From: Phycisphaerae bacterium
GTDB taxonomy: Bacteria > Planctomycetota > Phycisphaerae > Phycisphaerales > SM1A02
DNA length: 64,000 nucleotides
Direction of reading: 5' to 3'
Assembly (NCBI GenBank): GCA_002716385.1
Contig: PBAX01000008.1
Location: forward strand, 101,182 to 165,181
Below the pieces are notes generated by a model. It saw only the letters and a list, made by a program, of their open reading frames with translations. It was not told the DNA's origin and did no database searches. Within the stretch, counting starts at the first letter, position 1; each line of letters starts with the position of its first letter. Shown here piece after piece: positions 44,231-53,246 of this stretch. Both the position numbers and the translations under genes were made by a program.

Positions 44231-45007
44231 TCATTTTCCAGTGAATGAAGGCTTGCGTTTCTCGATGAATGCCGACATGCCTTCCTTCTGGTCATCAGTG
44301 TCGAAGAGCATGTAGAAGAGCTTTCGTTCATATTCCAGTCCCTGGCTCAGGGGAAGTTCATCCGCCTTGAGTACCGACTCCTTGGCGAATCGGAGCGCGA
44401 TCGCTGGCTTGGAGGCCATCGACTGGGCCACGTTCAGAGCTTCCCTGAACCAGTGTTCACGTGGGACGACGCGACTGACGAGGCCGTGCTGCATCGCCTC
44501 TCCGGCGGTGAGGAACCGGCCCGAGAGAACGACATCCATCGCCAGGGCTTTGCCGACCGCCCGTGTCAGCCGCTGGGTTCCGCCGGCTCCGGGCATGACA
44601 CCAATGTTGATTTCCGGCTGGCCTATTCTCGCCGTTTCCGAACACACGATGACATCGCAATGCATCATCAGTTCGCAGCCGCCACCGAGTGCGAATCCGC
44701 TCACTGCGGCGACTATCGGCTTCTTGATGCGTTTGATGCGTTCCCATTGCGCGAACTGATCACGTTGAGCCATGTCGCTCACTGATGCTTCGGCCATATC
44801 TCCGATATCCGCACCAGCTGCCCACGCTCGTTCTGATCCAGCCAGAAGAATGACCTTGATTGAATCATCGGCATCAAAGCCCTCCATGAGTTCCGCGAGC
44901 GATTTCATGAGTTCAAGATTCAGTGCGTTGAGCACCTTCGGTCTGTTCATTCGAATGACCGCTACGGCACCATGGGATTCTGTGAGAAGGTGAGCTTCCT
45001 GAGTCAT
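44231..45007 (-). CDS. paaF: PaaF-like enoyl-CoA hydratase
   Basis: A 258-aa crotonase. Oxyanion-hole motifs AAGADIGDM and GFALGGGCELMMHCDVIV, and the second catalytic region GQPEINIGVMPGAGGTQRLT, with both catalytic Glu residues present, as in true hydratases. In the phenylacetate route it hydrates 2,3-dehydroadipyl-CoA. The start overlaps the thioesterase stop by 4 bases (ATGA). A short-chain enoyl-CoA hydratase of fatty-acid oxidation would look much the same, so the symbol depends on the operon. Confidence 0.9.
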   Translation of the reverse strand: MTQEAHLLTESHGAVAVIRMNRPKVLNALNLELMKSLAELMEGFDADDSIKVILLAGSERAWAAGADIGDMAEASVSDMAQRDQFAQWERIKRIKKPIVAAVSGFALGGGCELMMHCDVIVCSETARIGQPEINIGVMPGAGGTQRLTRAVGKALAMDVVLSGRFLTAGEAMQHGLVSRVVPREHWFREALNVAQSMASKPAIALRFAKESVLKADELPLSQGLEYERKLFYMLFDTDDQKEGMSAFIEKRKPSFTGK

Positions 45008-45429
45008 GGTCTTGGAATCTCCGGAGTGTTCTTTGTGTTGGATACGCGTTCGACAATTTTATTCAGGACTTTCTTGGGCAGGACTCTCTGGACCTGTTTG
45101 CCCTGACCAAGGAGCCTGTCACCATCCCAGGCTTTGATCTCGCACACGACGCCGTTCTCATCGACCTGGACGGCTTCTGCTCGAACGGTCACGACATGAC
45201 CAACCGGTGCGGGTGCCAGATGATCAATACTGAGGTGGGAGCCAATGCCCTCCTCCTCCTCCTCGAGATGGGGGGCGAGAATCTTTCTGGCCGCCAGTTC
45301 CATGTGATGAGCCATCGACCAGGTTGAATAGACGCGGTGGACGATGATCCCGTCGAATGCAGGACACATCTCTTCGGTGACGGTGATGGTCACTTCCGCC
45401 AGCTGGCCGACTTGTAGGGTCTCTTTCAC
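45004..45429 (-). CDS. hot-dog-fold thioesterase (FlK-like)
   Basis: A 141-aa hot-dog protein beginning at GTG 45429. It resembles the fluoroacetyl-CoA thioesterase (FlK) group: TEEMCPAFDGIIVHRVYST, then the helix with MAHHMELAARKIL, then GSHLSIDHLAPAPVGHVVTV. First gene of the paaF-G-H operon, where paaI-type thioesterases are often found; like them it may release CoA from dead-end acyl-CoAs. The sequence is not of the classic PaaI subfamily (no HG-x-DG-x-F-T-x-A-D motif), so I give no symbol. Confidence 0.78.
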   Translation of the reverse strand: MKETLQVGQLAEVTITVTEEMCPAFDGIIVHRVYSTWSMAHHMELAARKILAPHLEEEEEGIGSHLSIDHLAPAPVGHVVTVRAEAVQVDENGVVCEIKAWDGDRLLGQGKQVQRVLPKKVLNKIVERVSNTKNTPEIPRP

Positions 45430-45438
45430 GCGGCAGGC

Positions 45439-45444
45439 AGTGTA
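45439..45444 (-). promoter_or_regulatory. -10 box TACACT of the thioesterase-paaFGH operon
   Basis: On the minus strand TACACT ends 9 bases before GTG 45429 and no Shine-Dalgarno sequence is present, consistent with a leaderless first gene. Confidence 0.45.
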
Positions 45445-45493
45445 GCGATGGCTCTGGGTGAGCGTTCGAAGATTGGGGCCTTGAGGCTGTTCC

Positions 45494-45499
45494 TATAGA
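45494..45499 (+). promoter_or_regulatory. -10 box TATAGA of a probable leaderless start
   Basis: TATAGA ends 8 bases before ATG 45508. It is divergent from the thioesterase operon promoter about 50 bases away. Confidence 0.45.
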
Positions 45500-45507
45500 C
45501 TCAGGCC

Positions 45508-46173
45508 ATGCAGATACTCTCTGGACTGATCATTCTTGCTTGTATTGCCACGCTGATCTGGCTGGTTCTTGCTTTGGGCGTCACGGTCCGTTGCCTGAGG
45601 AGGCCACGGCGACATTCGATGGTCCGGGCCATCTCCATGGGTCATCCAGTGGATCCGGAAGAAGCGGGCTGGAACGCCGATTCATGGACCGTCTCCTGTG
45701 CCGATGGGATTGAAATGCCGGTGTGGTCAATCAAGATGGCCGAAGAGGGACCGGTCACGATTCTGGTTCACGACTGGGCCGCATCCCGAATCGACTGTCT
45801 GCCATTGCTTGGGGAATGGCAGGATTCGAGCATGGTTGTCATGCCTGATCTGCGGGGCCATGGCGAATCCCGGGGCCACTGCACCTTCGGTGAGCTGGAG
45901 ATTGGCGATATCGAGAATCTGATCGCGGCACTTGATGCCGACACTGTCAGGATTGTCGGTCATGGATATGCCGCGAACCTGGTATCCCAGATCAGTGTGC
46001 CGTCGAATGTCGAGCTGGAACGTGTCTGTGTGGAACCCTGGACCAGAGAGGATCTGCCGCGACGAATCAAGAAGGGGGGGTTGCCGGTCGATCTTCCCTC
46101 ATGGCTGCTTGGTTGGTGTCTGCTTCTGGGCGGCGTCGTGAATCTGGTGGATCAGGGGGCCCCTCGCAGGTGA
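45508..46173 (+). CDS. membrane-anchored degenerate alpha/beta-hydrolase-like protein
   Basis: A 221-aa protein with one N-terminal transmembrane helix (ILSGLIILACIATLIWLVLALG) and a partial alpha/beta-hydrolase domain: oxyanion region VTILVHDWAASR, then VVMPDLRGHGESRG and the nucleophile elbow as VRIVGHGYAANL. The usual Ser of GxSxG is replaced by Gly, and the chain ends before the region that would carry the catalytic His. It is therefore probably not a hydrolase. The stop adjoins the convergent fumarase gene with no gap. Function unknown. Confidence 0.65.
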   Translation: MQILSGLIILACIATLIWLVLALGVTVRCLRRPRRHSMVRAISMGHPVDPEEAGWNADSWTVSCADGIEMPVWSIKMAEEGPVTILVHDWAASRIDCLPLLGEWQDSSMVVMPDLRGHGESRGHCTFGELEIGDIENLIAALDADTVRIVGHGYAANLVSQISVPSNVELERVCVEPWTREDLPRRIKKGGLPVDLPSWLLGWCLLLGGVVNLVDQGAPRR

Positions 46174-47634
46174 TCAGCCATCCGGATGAGTCATCGAGGT
46201 GATGTCAAGCGCCTTGTTGAGCTCGTCTTCCGGAAGCACGTTGTTCTGCAGGCAGTATTCCCGGATCGTCATGCCGTTGTAGTAGCACTCGTGCGCGATG
46301 TGAGCGGCTTCGTTGTAGCCGATGATCGGGGCCAGCGCCGTACCGAGCATAAGGCTTCTTTCGACAGTCTCATCGATCGCCTTCTTGTTCGCCTTGATGC
46401 CATCAACGCAACGGACGGCGAAGATCTCGGCGCTGTTGCCGAGCAGCGTTATGCTTTCAAGAAGCGTGACGGTCGCCAGTGGCATCGAAAGGTTGAGTTC
46501 CATCAGGGAACCGGTGCCACCCATTCCGCCGACGGTGAGGGTTACGTGGTTGCCGGCGACACGCATGGCCACCTGCATGACGGATTCCACGAGCACTGGA
46601 TTGACCTTGCCCGGCATGATGGAGGAACCGGGCTGTATCTCCGGCAATTCGAGCTCTCCGATTCCGCATCTCGGGCCACAGCCCATCAGGCGGATGTCGC
46701 TGGCGATTCTGGACAAGCTCACGGCAATCGTGTTCAAGTGACCATGGGCATCCACGATGCAGTCGCGGGTTGCCTGCGCTTCGAAGTGATTCGGTGCTTC
46801 ACGGAATCGTACACCGGTCTCCTTGCTCAGTTCGCTGCAGACCATCTTGCCGAATCGAGGATGGGTATTGATGCCGGTCCCTACGGCCGTGCCGCCGATC
46901 GGCATGTTTTCGGCCAGTGCTCGAATGGCGGAGTGGGTGCGTTCGATTCCATATTCGATCTGGGCGGCGAATCCGGAGAATTCCTGTCCAAGTCGAATGG
47001 GCGTCGCGTCCTGCATATGGGTTCGACCGATCTTGACGATCTTGTCGAACTGCCGGCTCTTCTTGCGAAGGGATTTCTCCAACTGCTTCAGACCAGGAAG
47101 AAGAATGTGCTTCGCATGTGTGGCAGCGGCGATCTGCATCGCGGTCGGCATCGTGTCATTGGAGGACTGGCCCATGTTGACATGATTGTTGGGATGGACT
47201 GGATCCTGGGCCCCGATCTTTTTTCCTGCCGCCTGGCAGGCCATGTTCGAGACGACTTCATTTACGTTCATGTTGGTCGAAGTGCCGGACCCGGTCTGAT
47301 ACACATCGACGGGGAAATGTCTCATCATCCCGCGTCTTGTACCGGGATTCTCCAATTCCTCCATGATCGTGTCGCATGCCCGGCGAATCAGGTTGCATCT
47401 CCTCTGGTCGAGCTTTCCGAGTTTCTGATTGGCGGTCGCTGCGGCATGCTTCAACTGCGCGAATGCATGAATGGTCTGCCAGCCCATGTCGTGATGGGAG
47501 ATCGGAAAGTTCAGGACTGCTCGTTGGGTCGTCGCGCCGTAGAGGACGTCGGCCGGCACCTCCATGGTGCCCATGGAATCCTTTTCGATCCGAGTTGATG
47601 TCCGGTTCGGTCTGCGAGTCTTCTTGCTGGCCAT
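46174..47634 (-). CDS. fumC: class II fumarate hydratase
   Basis: A 486-aa member of the fumarase/aspartase superfamily that interconverts fumarate and malate in the citric-acid cycle. The three conserved regions are TGSGTSTNMNVNEV, GRTHMQDATPIRLGQE and the signature GSSIMPGKVNPVLVE. Length and motifs fit FumC better than aspartase. The start is ATG 47634, preceded by GGGAG; the first 20 residues are a basic extension (KKTRRPNRTSTR). The longer frame to 47733 lacks support. It is not Fe-S dependent, which suits an aerobic organism. Confidence 0.93.
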   Translation of the reverse strand: MASKKTRRPNRTSTRIEKDSMGTMEVPADVLYGATTQRAVLNFPISHHDMGWQTIHAFAQLKHAAATANQKLGKLDQRRCNLIRRACDTIMEELENPGTRRGMMRHFPVDVYQTGSGTSTNMNVNEVVSNMACQAAGKKIGAQDPVHPNNHVNMGQSSNDTMPTAMQIAAATHAKHILLPGLKQLEKSLRKKSRQFDKIVKIGRTHMQDATPIRLGQEFSGFAAQIEYGIERTHSAIRALAENMPIGGTAVGTGINTHPRFGKMVCSELSKETGVRFREAPNHFEAQATRDCIVDAHGHLNTIAVSLSRIASDIRLMGCGPRCGIGELELPEIQPGSSIMPGKVNPVLVESVMQVAMRVAGNHVTLTVGGMGGTGSLMELNLSMPLATVTLLESITLLGNSAEIFAVRCVDGIKANKKAIDETVERSLMLGTALAPIIGYNEAAHIAHECYYNGMTIREYCLQNNVLPEDELNKALDITSMTHPDG

Positions 47635-47729
47635 GGTTGGCACTCCCGATTCGAGATACGTGGAAAATTTTGGAGTTGTGGAACGGTACCAATCCAGTCG
47701 ATCGCTGGCCAGCAGATCGGGCTGGTATT

Positions 47730-48467
47730 TCAACTTGATTCAAGGAGTCTCGGCAGGAGCTCCTCTGCGGAACCGATCAGCTCGTGATCCGCCAGAGGAC
47801 TGGCGGCTGTTGCCTCCGAGTTGACGATGATGATGGTTGCCCCTGAACGGGAGGCGACCTCGATCAATGCGGCTGCGGGATAGACGACGGCACTTGTACC
47901 GACAACCAGCATCAGATCGCACTCACGAGCCGTCTGTTCCGCCAGACTCCAGGCCGAAGAAGGAAGTGCTTCACCGAACCATGTGACCGTGGGCCTCATG
48001 CGTTCATCGCCACAGGCCGGGCACATTCGGTCCAAGGGTGGGTTCGACATGTCGACTCGTTCAACGTGTCCGCAGTGGCCATGGCATCTGTCGGATGTGA
48101 TGTCGCCGTGAAGTTGAACCAGCCGGTCACATCCTGCTCTTTCCAGAAGGTCGTCCGTGTTCTGGGTGATCTGGACGATGTCCTTCCTGTTGGCCAGAGC
48201 AAGATGACCGGCGTTCGGTCTGGCCTGTGCCATCTGTTCACGTCGAGCGGCATACCACTTCATCACCAGTTCAGGATCCTCGGAAAATCCTTCCGGTGAC
48301 GCCAGCTTCATCGGATCATGTCGACTCCACCAGCCATCACCTGGATCCCGAAACGTGCCGACGCCTGACGGGGCGCTTAGGCCCGCACCGGAGAAGCAGC
48401 AGGGATTTCTGGATGATTGAATGGCGGTCCTGGCAGCCGCTATCGATTCAGCGTGATCACTGGTCAT
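47730..48467 (-). CDS. Sir2-family NAD-dependent protein deacylase (sirtuin)
   Basis: A 245-aa sirtuin. NAD-binding motif CFSGAGLSAPSGVGTFRD near residue 24, QITQNTDDLLERAG near 100, the catalytic His in VQLHGDI, and a zinc ribbon with CHGHC and CPAC. GTSAVVYPAA matches the GTS motif. It removes acyl groups from lysines using NAD, with likely targets among metabolic enzymes. The start overlaps the end of the upstream HEAT-repeat lipoprotein gene by 11 bases, so the two form an operon. Confidence 0.9.
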   Translation of the reverse strand: MTSDHAESIAAARTAIQSSRNPCCFSGAGLSAPSGVGTFRDPGDGWWSRHDPMKLASPEGFSEDPELVMKWYAARREQMAQARPNAGHLALANRKDIVQITQNTDDLLERAGCDRLVQLHGDITSDRCHGHCGHVERVDMSNPPLDRMCPACGDERMRPTVTWFGEALPSSAWSLAEQTARECDLMLVVGTSAVVYPAAALIEVASRSGATIIIVNSEATAASPLADHELIGSAEELLPRLLESS

Positions 48468-50583
48468 CCGCTGCGCCAGCTTCCTCTACGGAGTTGCCGG
48501 GTTCGATCATCATGGGATCGACCGATATGTCCAGACGTGCCCGAGTCTCGGAATCGAGATCTTCATTGAAGCGTTGCGTGATTTCATCACGGACGGCAAC
48601 GGAGGCTTCGGGATGGGATTCCCGCAATGATTCATAGGCTTCAAGCCAGTCCTCAAGCTGTTCATTGACCGTGGCTGCGGAATTGAAGTCACGATCATGA
48701 AGTGCCGCCATGAATCTGATTTGGGCAAGCTCCTCATTGGTTTTGGAGAAGGGTTCAAGAAGAATGACGGCCGTCTTAGACTTGTTGGCCTTGATGAGGA
48801 GCGGAGCGAGTCTCCTGAGGATCATGGCCTGTTCGACTTCCTCGATGGAATCACGAGCCTGTACCTGATCCAGGATCCGTATACGAACGGATTCCTTGAT
48901 ACGTTCATTCATGGCCAGCCGGTCGTCGAGGGCTATCTGATCGCGTGCCGGAACAGCTTCGCTTGCTGTCAGGATCGCTTCTTCCCAGATGTTCTCCTGT
49001 GATTCCTGCGGCGGCTCGAGCGCAATCACCTGATTTATTCGTTCCATTGGTTGATCAAGAGGAATTGAGAGTGCCGCCTCGACCGCAACCGGATAGATGG
49101 CTGGATCCCCGCCCTTGGAGATAATCAGATCGGTCTGATCACGTCTCAGCATGGCGGTTGCCAGAGCGTTTCGCATCATGGGATCGGAATGAGTCAGCAG
49201 GGGTTCGAATGTGCCCAGCTTGTCATCAGGAGAGACCAGTACCAGCAGGGCCATTGTCTCTGGATCATCGGAAGTCGAATCGATGGGGCCTATTGCTTCC
49301 ATCACGGCTGTTCGGATTGCTTCTGGTGGCGAGGAATCCCTGAGAAAAGCCCAGCTTGTGGCGACAGCGGTTTCCCGTGTCTGTTCGCGCCCAAGCAAGG
49401 GAAGAATCGCAGGCAGATGAGATCTGCTTCCTCGAGCTTCCAAGAATCGAAGTGTCGAGTTGAGTACTTCGGGATCGCTCTCGATTTCCATTCTTGCAAC
49501 GAGCAGATCCGTCAGTTCCGGATCCGATAGTTCCTCGAGCAACGCGGCCACCTTTCGACGTACTTCAAGATCCGGATCATCCAGTCTTTGGAGCACCGCA
49601 TCCTCGATCGCAGGTGTGGCTTCACCATCGCGGAGAAGTACGGCCACTCGATCGACACCGAACCGACGTACGTCGGGCAGATCGTCACGAAGCATGCCCG
49701 GGATGCTTTCCAGCTGTTCTTCGGTGGGGAGGAGTGGCCACAGCTCGCGATAGACGCCGATCAGCCGGTTGATCACGAGTTGATCGCGTTCCCTATCGCG
49801 TTGCAGGGTTCCTTCAAGTTCGGTGATACGCCTATTCTGCACCTGGATGGTCTCCCTCATCCAGGTCGAAGGAGGCCTGTCCCGATGATCCTGCCACCAA
49901 ACTCGCCATTGGGATCTGGTCTGATCGCGAATACCCGTGAGTTGCTCCAGGCTGAAGTTGGTGGCCTTGATGATGCCGGGTTGATCGGATTCCTTGAGCA
50001 GCTCTATCAATGTGCTTGTAACCGTTGCGGCATTGGAATGAAACTCTCCCAGACAAACAATGGCTGTTTCTCGTGAACTCACATCGGCAGTTCGATTTTC
50101 TGCCCTGTTCATGAGTTCCTTCATGATTCCGGGTGATGTCTCCGCATACCGGGCAAGCAGGCTGCCAAGTGCCGTCCGATTGACGGGAGGGCAATTGTCC
50201 ACGGCAGTCAGGGCCGATTTCTCGAGCCTTGGTTCGGGCCGGTCCTGAGTTGCCAGGGCGCCCAACACGGCCTGTACCTGTGCGGGTTGTCCCGAGTTGA
50301 GTGAACTCGATAGCGATGCGATGGCGTTGTCGGAATTCGCAACAAGAAGTGCGATCGCAGCCGCTCGTCTCGTACCTGGGCTCCTGTCGGATGAGGGGTC
50401 CTTCAAGGTCTCGGTGTAGAGCGTGGTCAGCTCGGCGCGCTGCCGGTCGGCAGCAGCCTGAGCCCGTACGCCAAGTCCGTTCCCATCAGGTTGCTGGCTG
50501 CACCCTGAATAACCTGTCATGAGGATGCCCGAAAGGACAGCCAGCACCAGTAATCGACATGAAGGAAGGTGTTGAATGCTCAT
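48457..50583 (-). CDS. HEAT-repeat lipoprotein
   Basis: A 708-aa protein with a lipoprotein signal peptide (LVLAVLSGILMTGYSGC, lipid-modified Cys at about 28). Helical HEAT/PBS-lyase-like repeats occur, for example IEDAVLQRLDDPDLEVRRKV and LRDDLPDVRRFGVDRVAVLL. A short coiled coil is near residue 240 (QVQNRRITELEGTLQRDRER). No enzyme motif is visible. It is probably a membrane-anchored periplasmic scaffold. It ends inside the start of the sirtuin gene. A TACAAT box lies 10 bases before the ATG, with GAGGA directly next to the start. Confidence 0.78.
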   Translation of the reverse strand: MSIQHLPSCRLLVLAVLSGILMTGYSGCSQQPDGNGLGVRAQAAADRQRAELTTLYTETLKDPSSDRSPGTRRAAAIALLVANSDNAIASLSSSLNSGQPAQVQAVLGALATQDRPEPRLEKSALTAVDNCPPVNRTALGSLLARYAETSPGIMKELMNRAENRTADVSSRETAIVCLGEFHSNAATVTSTLIELLKESDQPGIIKATNFSLEQLTGIRDQTRSQWRVWWQDHRDRPPSTWMRETIQVQNRRITELEGTLQRDRERDQLVINRLIGVYRELWPLLPTEEQLESIPGMLRDDLPDVRRFGVDRVAVLLRDGEATPAIEDAVLQRLDDPDLEVRRKVAALLEELSDPELTDLLVARMEIESDPEVLNSTLRFLEARGSRSHLPAILPLLGREQTRETAVATSWAFLRDSSPPEAIRTAVMEAIGPIDSTSDDPETMALLVLVSPDDKLGTFEPLLTHSDPMMRNALATAMLRRDQTDLIISKGGDPAIYPVAVEAALSIPLDQPMERINQVIALEPPQESQENIWEEAILTASEAVPARDQIALDDRLAMNERIKESVRIRILDQVQARDSIEEVEQAMILRRLAPLLIKANKSKTAVILLEPFSKTNEELAQIRFMAALHDRDFNSAATVNEQLEDWLEAYESLRESHPEASVAVRDEITQRFNEDLDSETRARLDISVDPMMIEPGNSVEEAGAADDQ

Positions 50584-50593
50584 TCCTCAGGGC

Positions 50594-50599
50594 ATTGTA
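50594..50599 (-). promoter_or_regulatory. -10 box TACAAT before the HEAT-repeat lipoprotein gene
   Basis: On the minus strand TACAAT ends 10 bases before ATG 50583. It would give a leader of only a few bases. Confidence 0.4.
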
Positions 50600-50708
50600 T
50601 GATCCCAGCGACGCTCCGGGTCATTATGCCCCATTTGGGAGGATCGACCCCTCACAACGGGGGCGTCAGCCTACACTGCTCTCGATCCCACACGTTGGAA
50701 AGGCACTC

Positions 50709-52070
50709 ATGACCGATTGGTTTGACGCGGAAAATCATGCCACCAGAGCGTTCGAGATGTTCGAACGCGGTCGTTGGGCGGAAGCGGAGATGGAGCTGCG
50801 GAAGGCACTTGCCTTTCATCCCGATCAGCCTGAATGGCTCTATCACCTTGGGATTGTCCTTGAGTCCAGTGGACGAGATCTTCAAGCGAAGGCCATGTTC
50901 GAGCAGGCAGCAGAGCTGTCGCCTGATCAGGTCGACGTCGTGGTATCCGCAGCCATCGTCTGTGCCAGACTCGGTGAATCAGAACGCTCTCTGCATTGGC
51001 TCGATCGTGTTCTGGCAATCGATCCAACGAATGAAGAAGCGTTGGCCAGACGCATAGAGATGCTGGTCGTGCAAGGTCGCCATGAGGAAGCGGAAACAGC
51101 GTTCTATCTGGCCGAGATGGCCATGGAATCCTCGAGCCCAATGTGTCTGCTCGAGATATCCGTCAGCCTCATTGCCCGAGGCCAGTACCGCAAGGCTGGC
51201 TGGTGTCTTCGTGAAGCTATGAAGATGGAGCCCGGTCTGCCTCGCATTCGTCTGAGACTCGCAGAGGTCCACGCATCCACTGGTCGACTTGATCGTGCAC
51301 TACAACTGTGTGGTCGCGAGGTAAGGGAGGATCCCGGCAACATCGATGCATTGTCGCTCTATGCGGAGTTGCTTGAAACATCCGGTCGCCACACGGAAGC
51401 CGTGGAGACACTTCGTCGGATTCTCGATTTCGAGCCCGCCGATCTACCCGCTCGCCAGAGTCTTGCCAGACTTCTGAAGCGAATGGGGCACCCGCAACGA
51501 TCACTCGTCGAATGGCAGATTCTCCGAAAACTCGACGCGAACCACCATGGTGTCGATATCGAGATCGGCGAAGTGCTCATGCAGCTGGGGCGGTTCGCGG
51601 AGGCAAGAGCTTCCCTTTTGCAGGCTCATGAACAGTCGTGTGATCAGCTGGAGCATCTGGGGCCCGATCAGGTCGAACTGATCAGGCTTTCAAGAATGCT
51701 GCTGGATGTCCATCTGCCCGAGGAGGCGGTCGTCCTCATGGAAGCGGCCTACGAGGTGGCTCCAGATGATCCCGAGACACTTCGCTTGCTGGCTTTGGCC
51801 AGATACAACTCCGGGGATATCCGGGGCGGTGTGACCATCAGTCGACGGATCATTCGGATGGATCCAGGTTGTAGACTCTCCATGCACAACCTTGCGCTTG
51901 CGGCACTGCAGCGTGGACGATTTGGAATCTCATGGGAGTGGGTGAGAAGAGGTCTCAGACGACATCCCGGCGACGAGAGCCTTCGGCGAATTCGGCTTCG
52001 AATACTCTTCGACGCGACAGCGGGCCGCTTTCACAAGTGGCTTGAGGGATGCTTGACTGAAAAGGCCTGA
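50709..52070 (+). CDS. tetratricopeptide repeat protein
   Basis: A 453-aa cytosolic TPR protein. Repeats begin near residue 5 (HATRAFEMFERGRWAEAEME) and continue with DLQAKAMFEQAAELSPDQVD, QYRKAGWCLREAMKMEPGLP, RHTEAVETLRRILDFEPADL and LQRGRFGISWEWVRRGLRRH. No other domain is present. ATG 50709 is preferred over the longer frame from 50559, because the family pattern starts there and AAGG lies 6 bases upstream. A -10-like TACACT is near 50672. It converges with rpsR 12 bases later. Confidence 0.85.
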   Translation: MTDWFDAENHATRAFEMFERGRWAEAEMELRKALAFHPDQPEWLYHLGIVLESSGRDLQAKAMFEQAAELSPDQVDVVVSAAIVCARLGESERSLHWLDRVLAIDPTNEEALARRIEMLVVQGRHEEAETAFYLAEMAMESSSPMCLLEISVSLIARGQYRKAGWCLREAMKMEPGLPRIRLRLAEVHASTGRLDRALQLCGREVREDPGNIDALSLYAELLETSGRHTEAVETLRRILDFEPADLPARQSLARLLKRMGHPQRSLVEWQILRKLDANHHGVDIEIGEVLMQLGRFAEARASLLQAHEQSCDQLEHLGPDQVELIRLSRMLLDVHLPEEAVVLMEAAYEVAPDDPETLRLLALARYNSGDIRGGVTISRRIIRMDPGCRLSMHNLALAALQRGRFGISWEWVRRGLRRHPGDESLRRIRLRILFDATAGRFHKWLEGCLTEKA

Positions 52071-52082
52071 GGATCAGGGGTA

Positions 52083-52313
52083 CTAGAGCGTGCCGTCCGT
52101 GTATGGAAGGATCGCCATGTATCGTGCCCGCTTGATGGCCTTGGCAACTTTTCGTTGATCGTTTGATGTCGTTCCAAGTCGCTTACGGGAATAGATCTTC
52201 CCGTTTGGAGTCATGAGCCTTCGGAGCTCATCGACATTCTTGTAATCCACCCAGGTGCGTCCTTTGGGATCAAGTTGCAGGTAGTTGCCACGTCGTGTTC
52301 GTCGACCGTTCAT
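52083..52313 (-). CDS. rpsR: 30S ribosomal protein bS18
   Basis: A 76-aa bS18, which binds 16S rRNA with bS6 on the platform of the small subunit. The family motif is seen: DYKNVDELRRLMTPNGKI followed by SRKRLGTTSNDQRKVAKAIK and RARYMAILPY. AGGAAGG precedes the ATG by 5 bases, the clearest Shine-Dalgarno sequence in this part. The usual neighbours rpsF, ssb and rplI are not adjacent, so the gene stands alone here. Confidence 0.95.
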   Translation of the reverse strand: MNGRRTRRGNYLQLDPKGRTWVDYKNVDELRRLMTPNGKIYSRKRLGTTSNDQRKVAKAIKRARYMAILPYTDGTL

Positions 52314-52504
52314 TGTTGCCTTCCTATGTCGTCGCGGATACTGGATTCCAGCAGCCCACAGCAGAAGCCTGTCGTGGGCGACGAGCCATGTAGTGTAGCT
52401 TCCAGAGGAGGTTTCTCAACTGCCAGGCCATTCCAAGCGCCATGAACACGGTTATCGGGTCGAAAAAGAGGCTTCAGAGCCAGTCCTCGGGTACCGTGCT
52501 CCTT

Positions 52505-53146
52505 ATGGCAGTTCCCCTGGTAGGAATCACACCTGACGTCGTTGATGGCCGGATCACGCTTTCCCCGCGATATGCGGATGCGGTCTGCAGGGCCGGAGGG
52601 TTGCCAGTGGTTCTGCCGCCGTCTCCGGACAGGGCATCGGACTATCTCGAGATGTGCGATGCGGTGATTCTGTCCGGAGGTTCCGACGTCATCATGGAGG
52701 ATTGGGGTGTGGCCACGCATCCGGCGGCCAATCCGATCTCCCGTCTTCGACAGGACTTTGAACTGGCGATGCTGTCAGCGGCCGAATCGAAGCCAGATGT
52801 TCCGGTACTGGCTATCTGTCTGGGGATGCAGTTGATGGGCATCAGTCATGGCGCTCGATTCAGCCAGCATCTTGCAGACGATCTTCAGACAGCTGGTGAC
52901 CATCTCGATGACTCGATTCATCTGATCGAGGGCCCCGATCTGAGAGGTGAGGTGACGAGCCATCATCATCAGGCACTGCTCGATGGGGGCAATCTTGAGG
53001 TGATAGCCTCGGCTCCCGATGGTGTTGTCGAAGGCATCATGGATCGTGATCGCAGGTTCTACATGGGTGTTCAGTGGCATCCGGAACGCACCAGCGATGA
53101 AACACTCGGGATCGGACTGTTCAATCGATTGATAGAGGCCTGTTGA
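52505..53146 (+). CDS. class I glutamine amidotransferase-like gamma-glutamyl hydrolase (peptidase C26, PuuD-like)
   Basis: A 213-aa peptidase C26 protein. The nucleophile Cys is in VPVLAICLGMQLMGISHG, and the His of the catalytic triad is in YMGVQWHPERT with Glu beside it. VILSGGSDV matches the family GG-x-D substrate motif. PuuD-type enzymes hydrolyse gamma-glutamyl amides such as gamma-glutamyl-GABA, but no other polyamine genes are nearby. ATG 52505 begins the conserved PLVGITPDV motif; the frame is open to 52442. A weak TACCGT box lies 7 bases before the ATG. Confidence 0.87.
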   Translation: MAVPLVGITPDVVDGRITLSPRYADAVCRAGGLPVVLPPSPDRASDYLEMCDAVILSGGSDVIMEDWGVATHPAANPISRLRQDFELAMLSAAESKPDVPVLAICLGMQLMGISHGARFSQHLADDLQTAGDHLDDSIHLIEGPDLRGEVTSHHHQALLDGGNLEVIASAPDGVVEGIMDRDRRFYMGVQWHPERTSDETLGIGLFNRLIEAC

Positions 53147-53246
53147 GGGTTCAAGTGCAGGCCTGCTGATCATTGGCACTATCATCTGGCAAGCAGTCGA
53201 AGTCCCATTCAGATCATTCAAGCCCCACGCCTATCGCACTCATTCC

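Noticed and set aside
44231..44235. Idea that paaF and paaG are one duplicated gene in decay
   Set aside because: Both crotonase frames are complete and carry different, appropriate catalytic residues (Glu pair in paaF, Asp in paaG).
46186..47598. Plus-strand open frame of 470 codons opposite fumC
   Set aside because: Shadow of fumC; the translation is rich in His/Arg/Asp without a recognisable fold.
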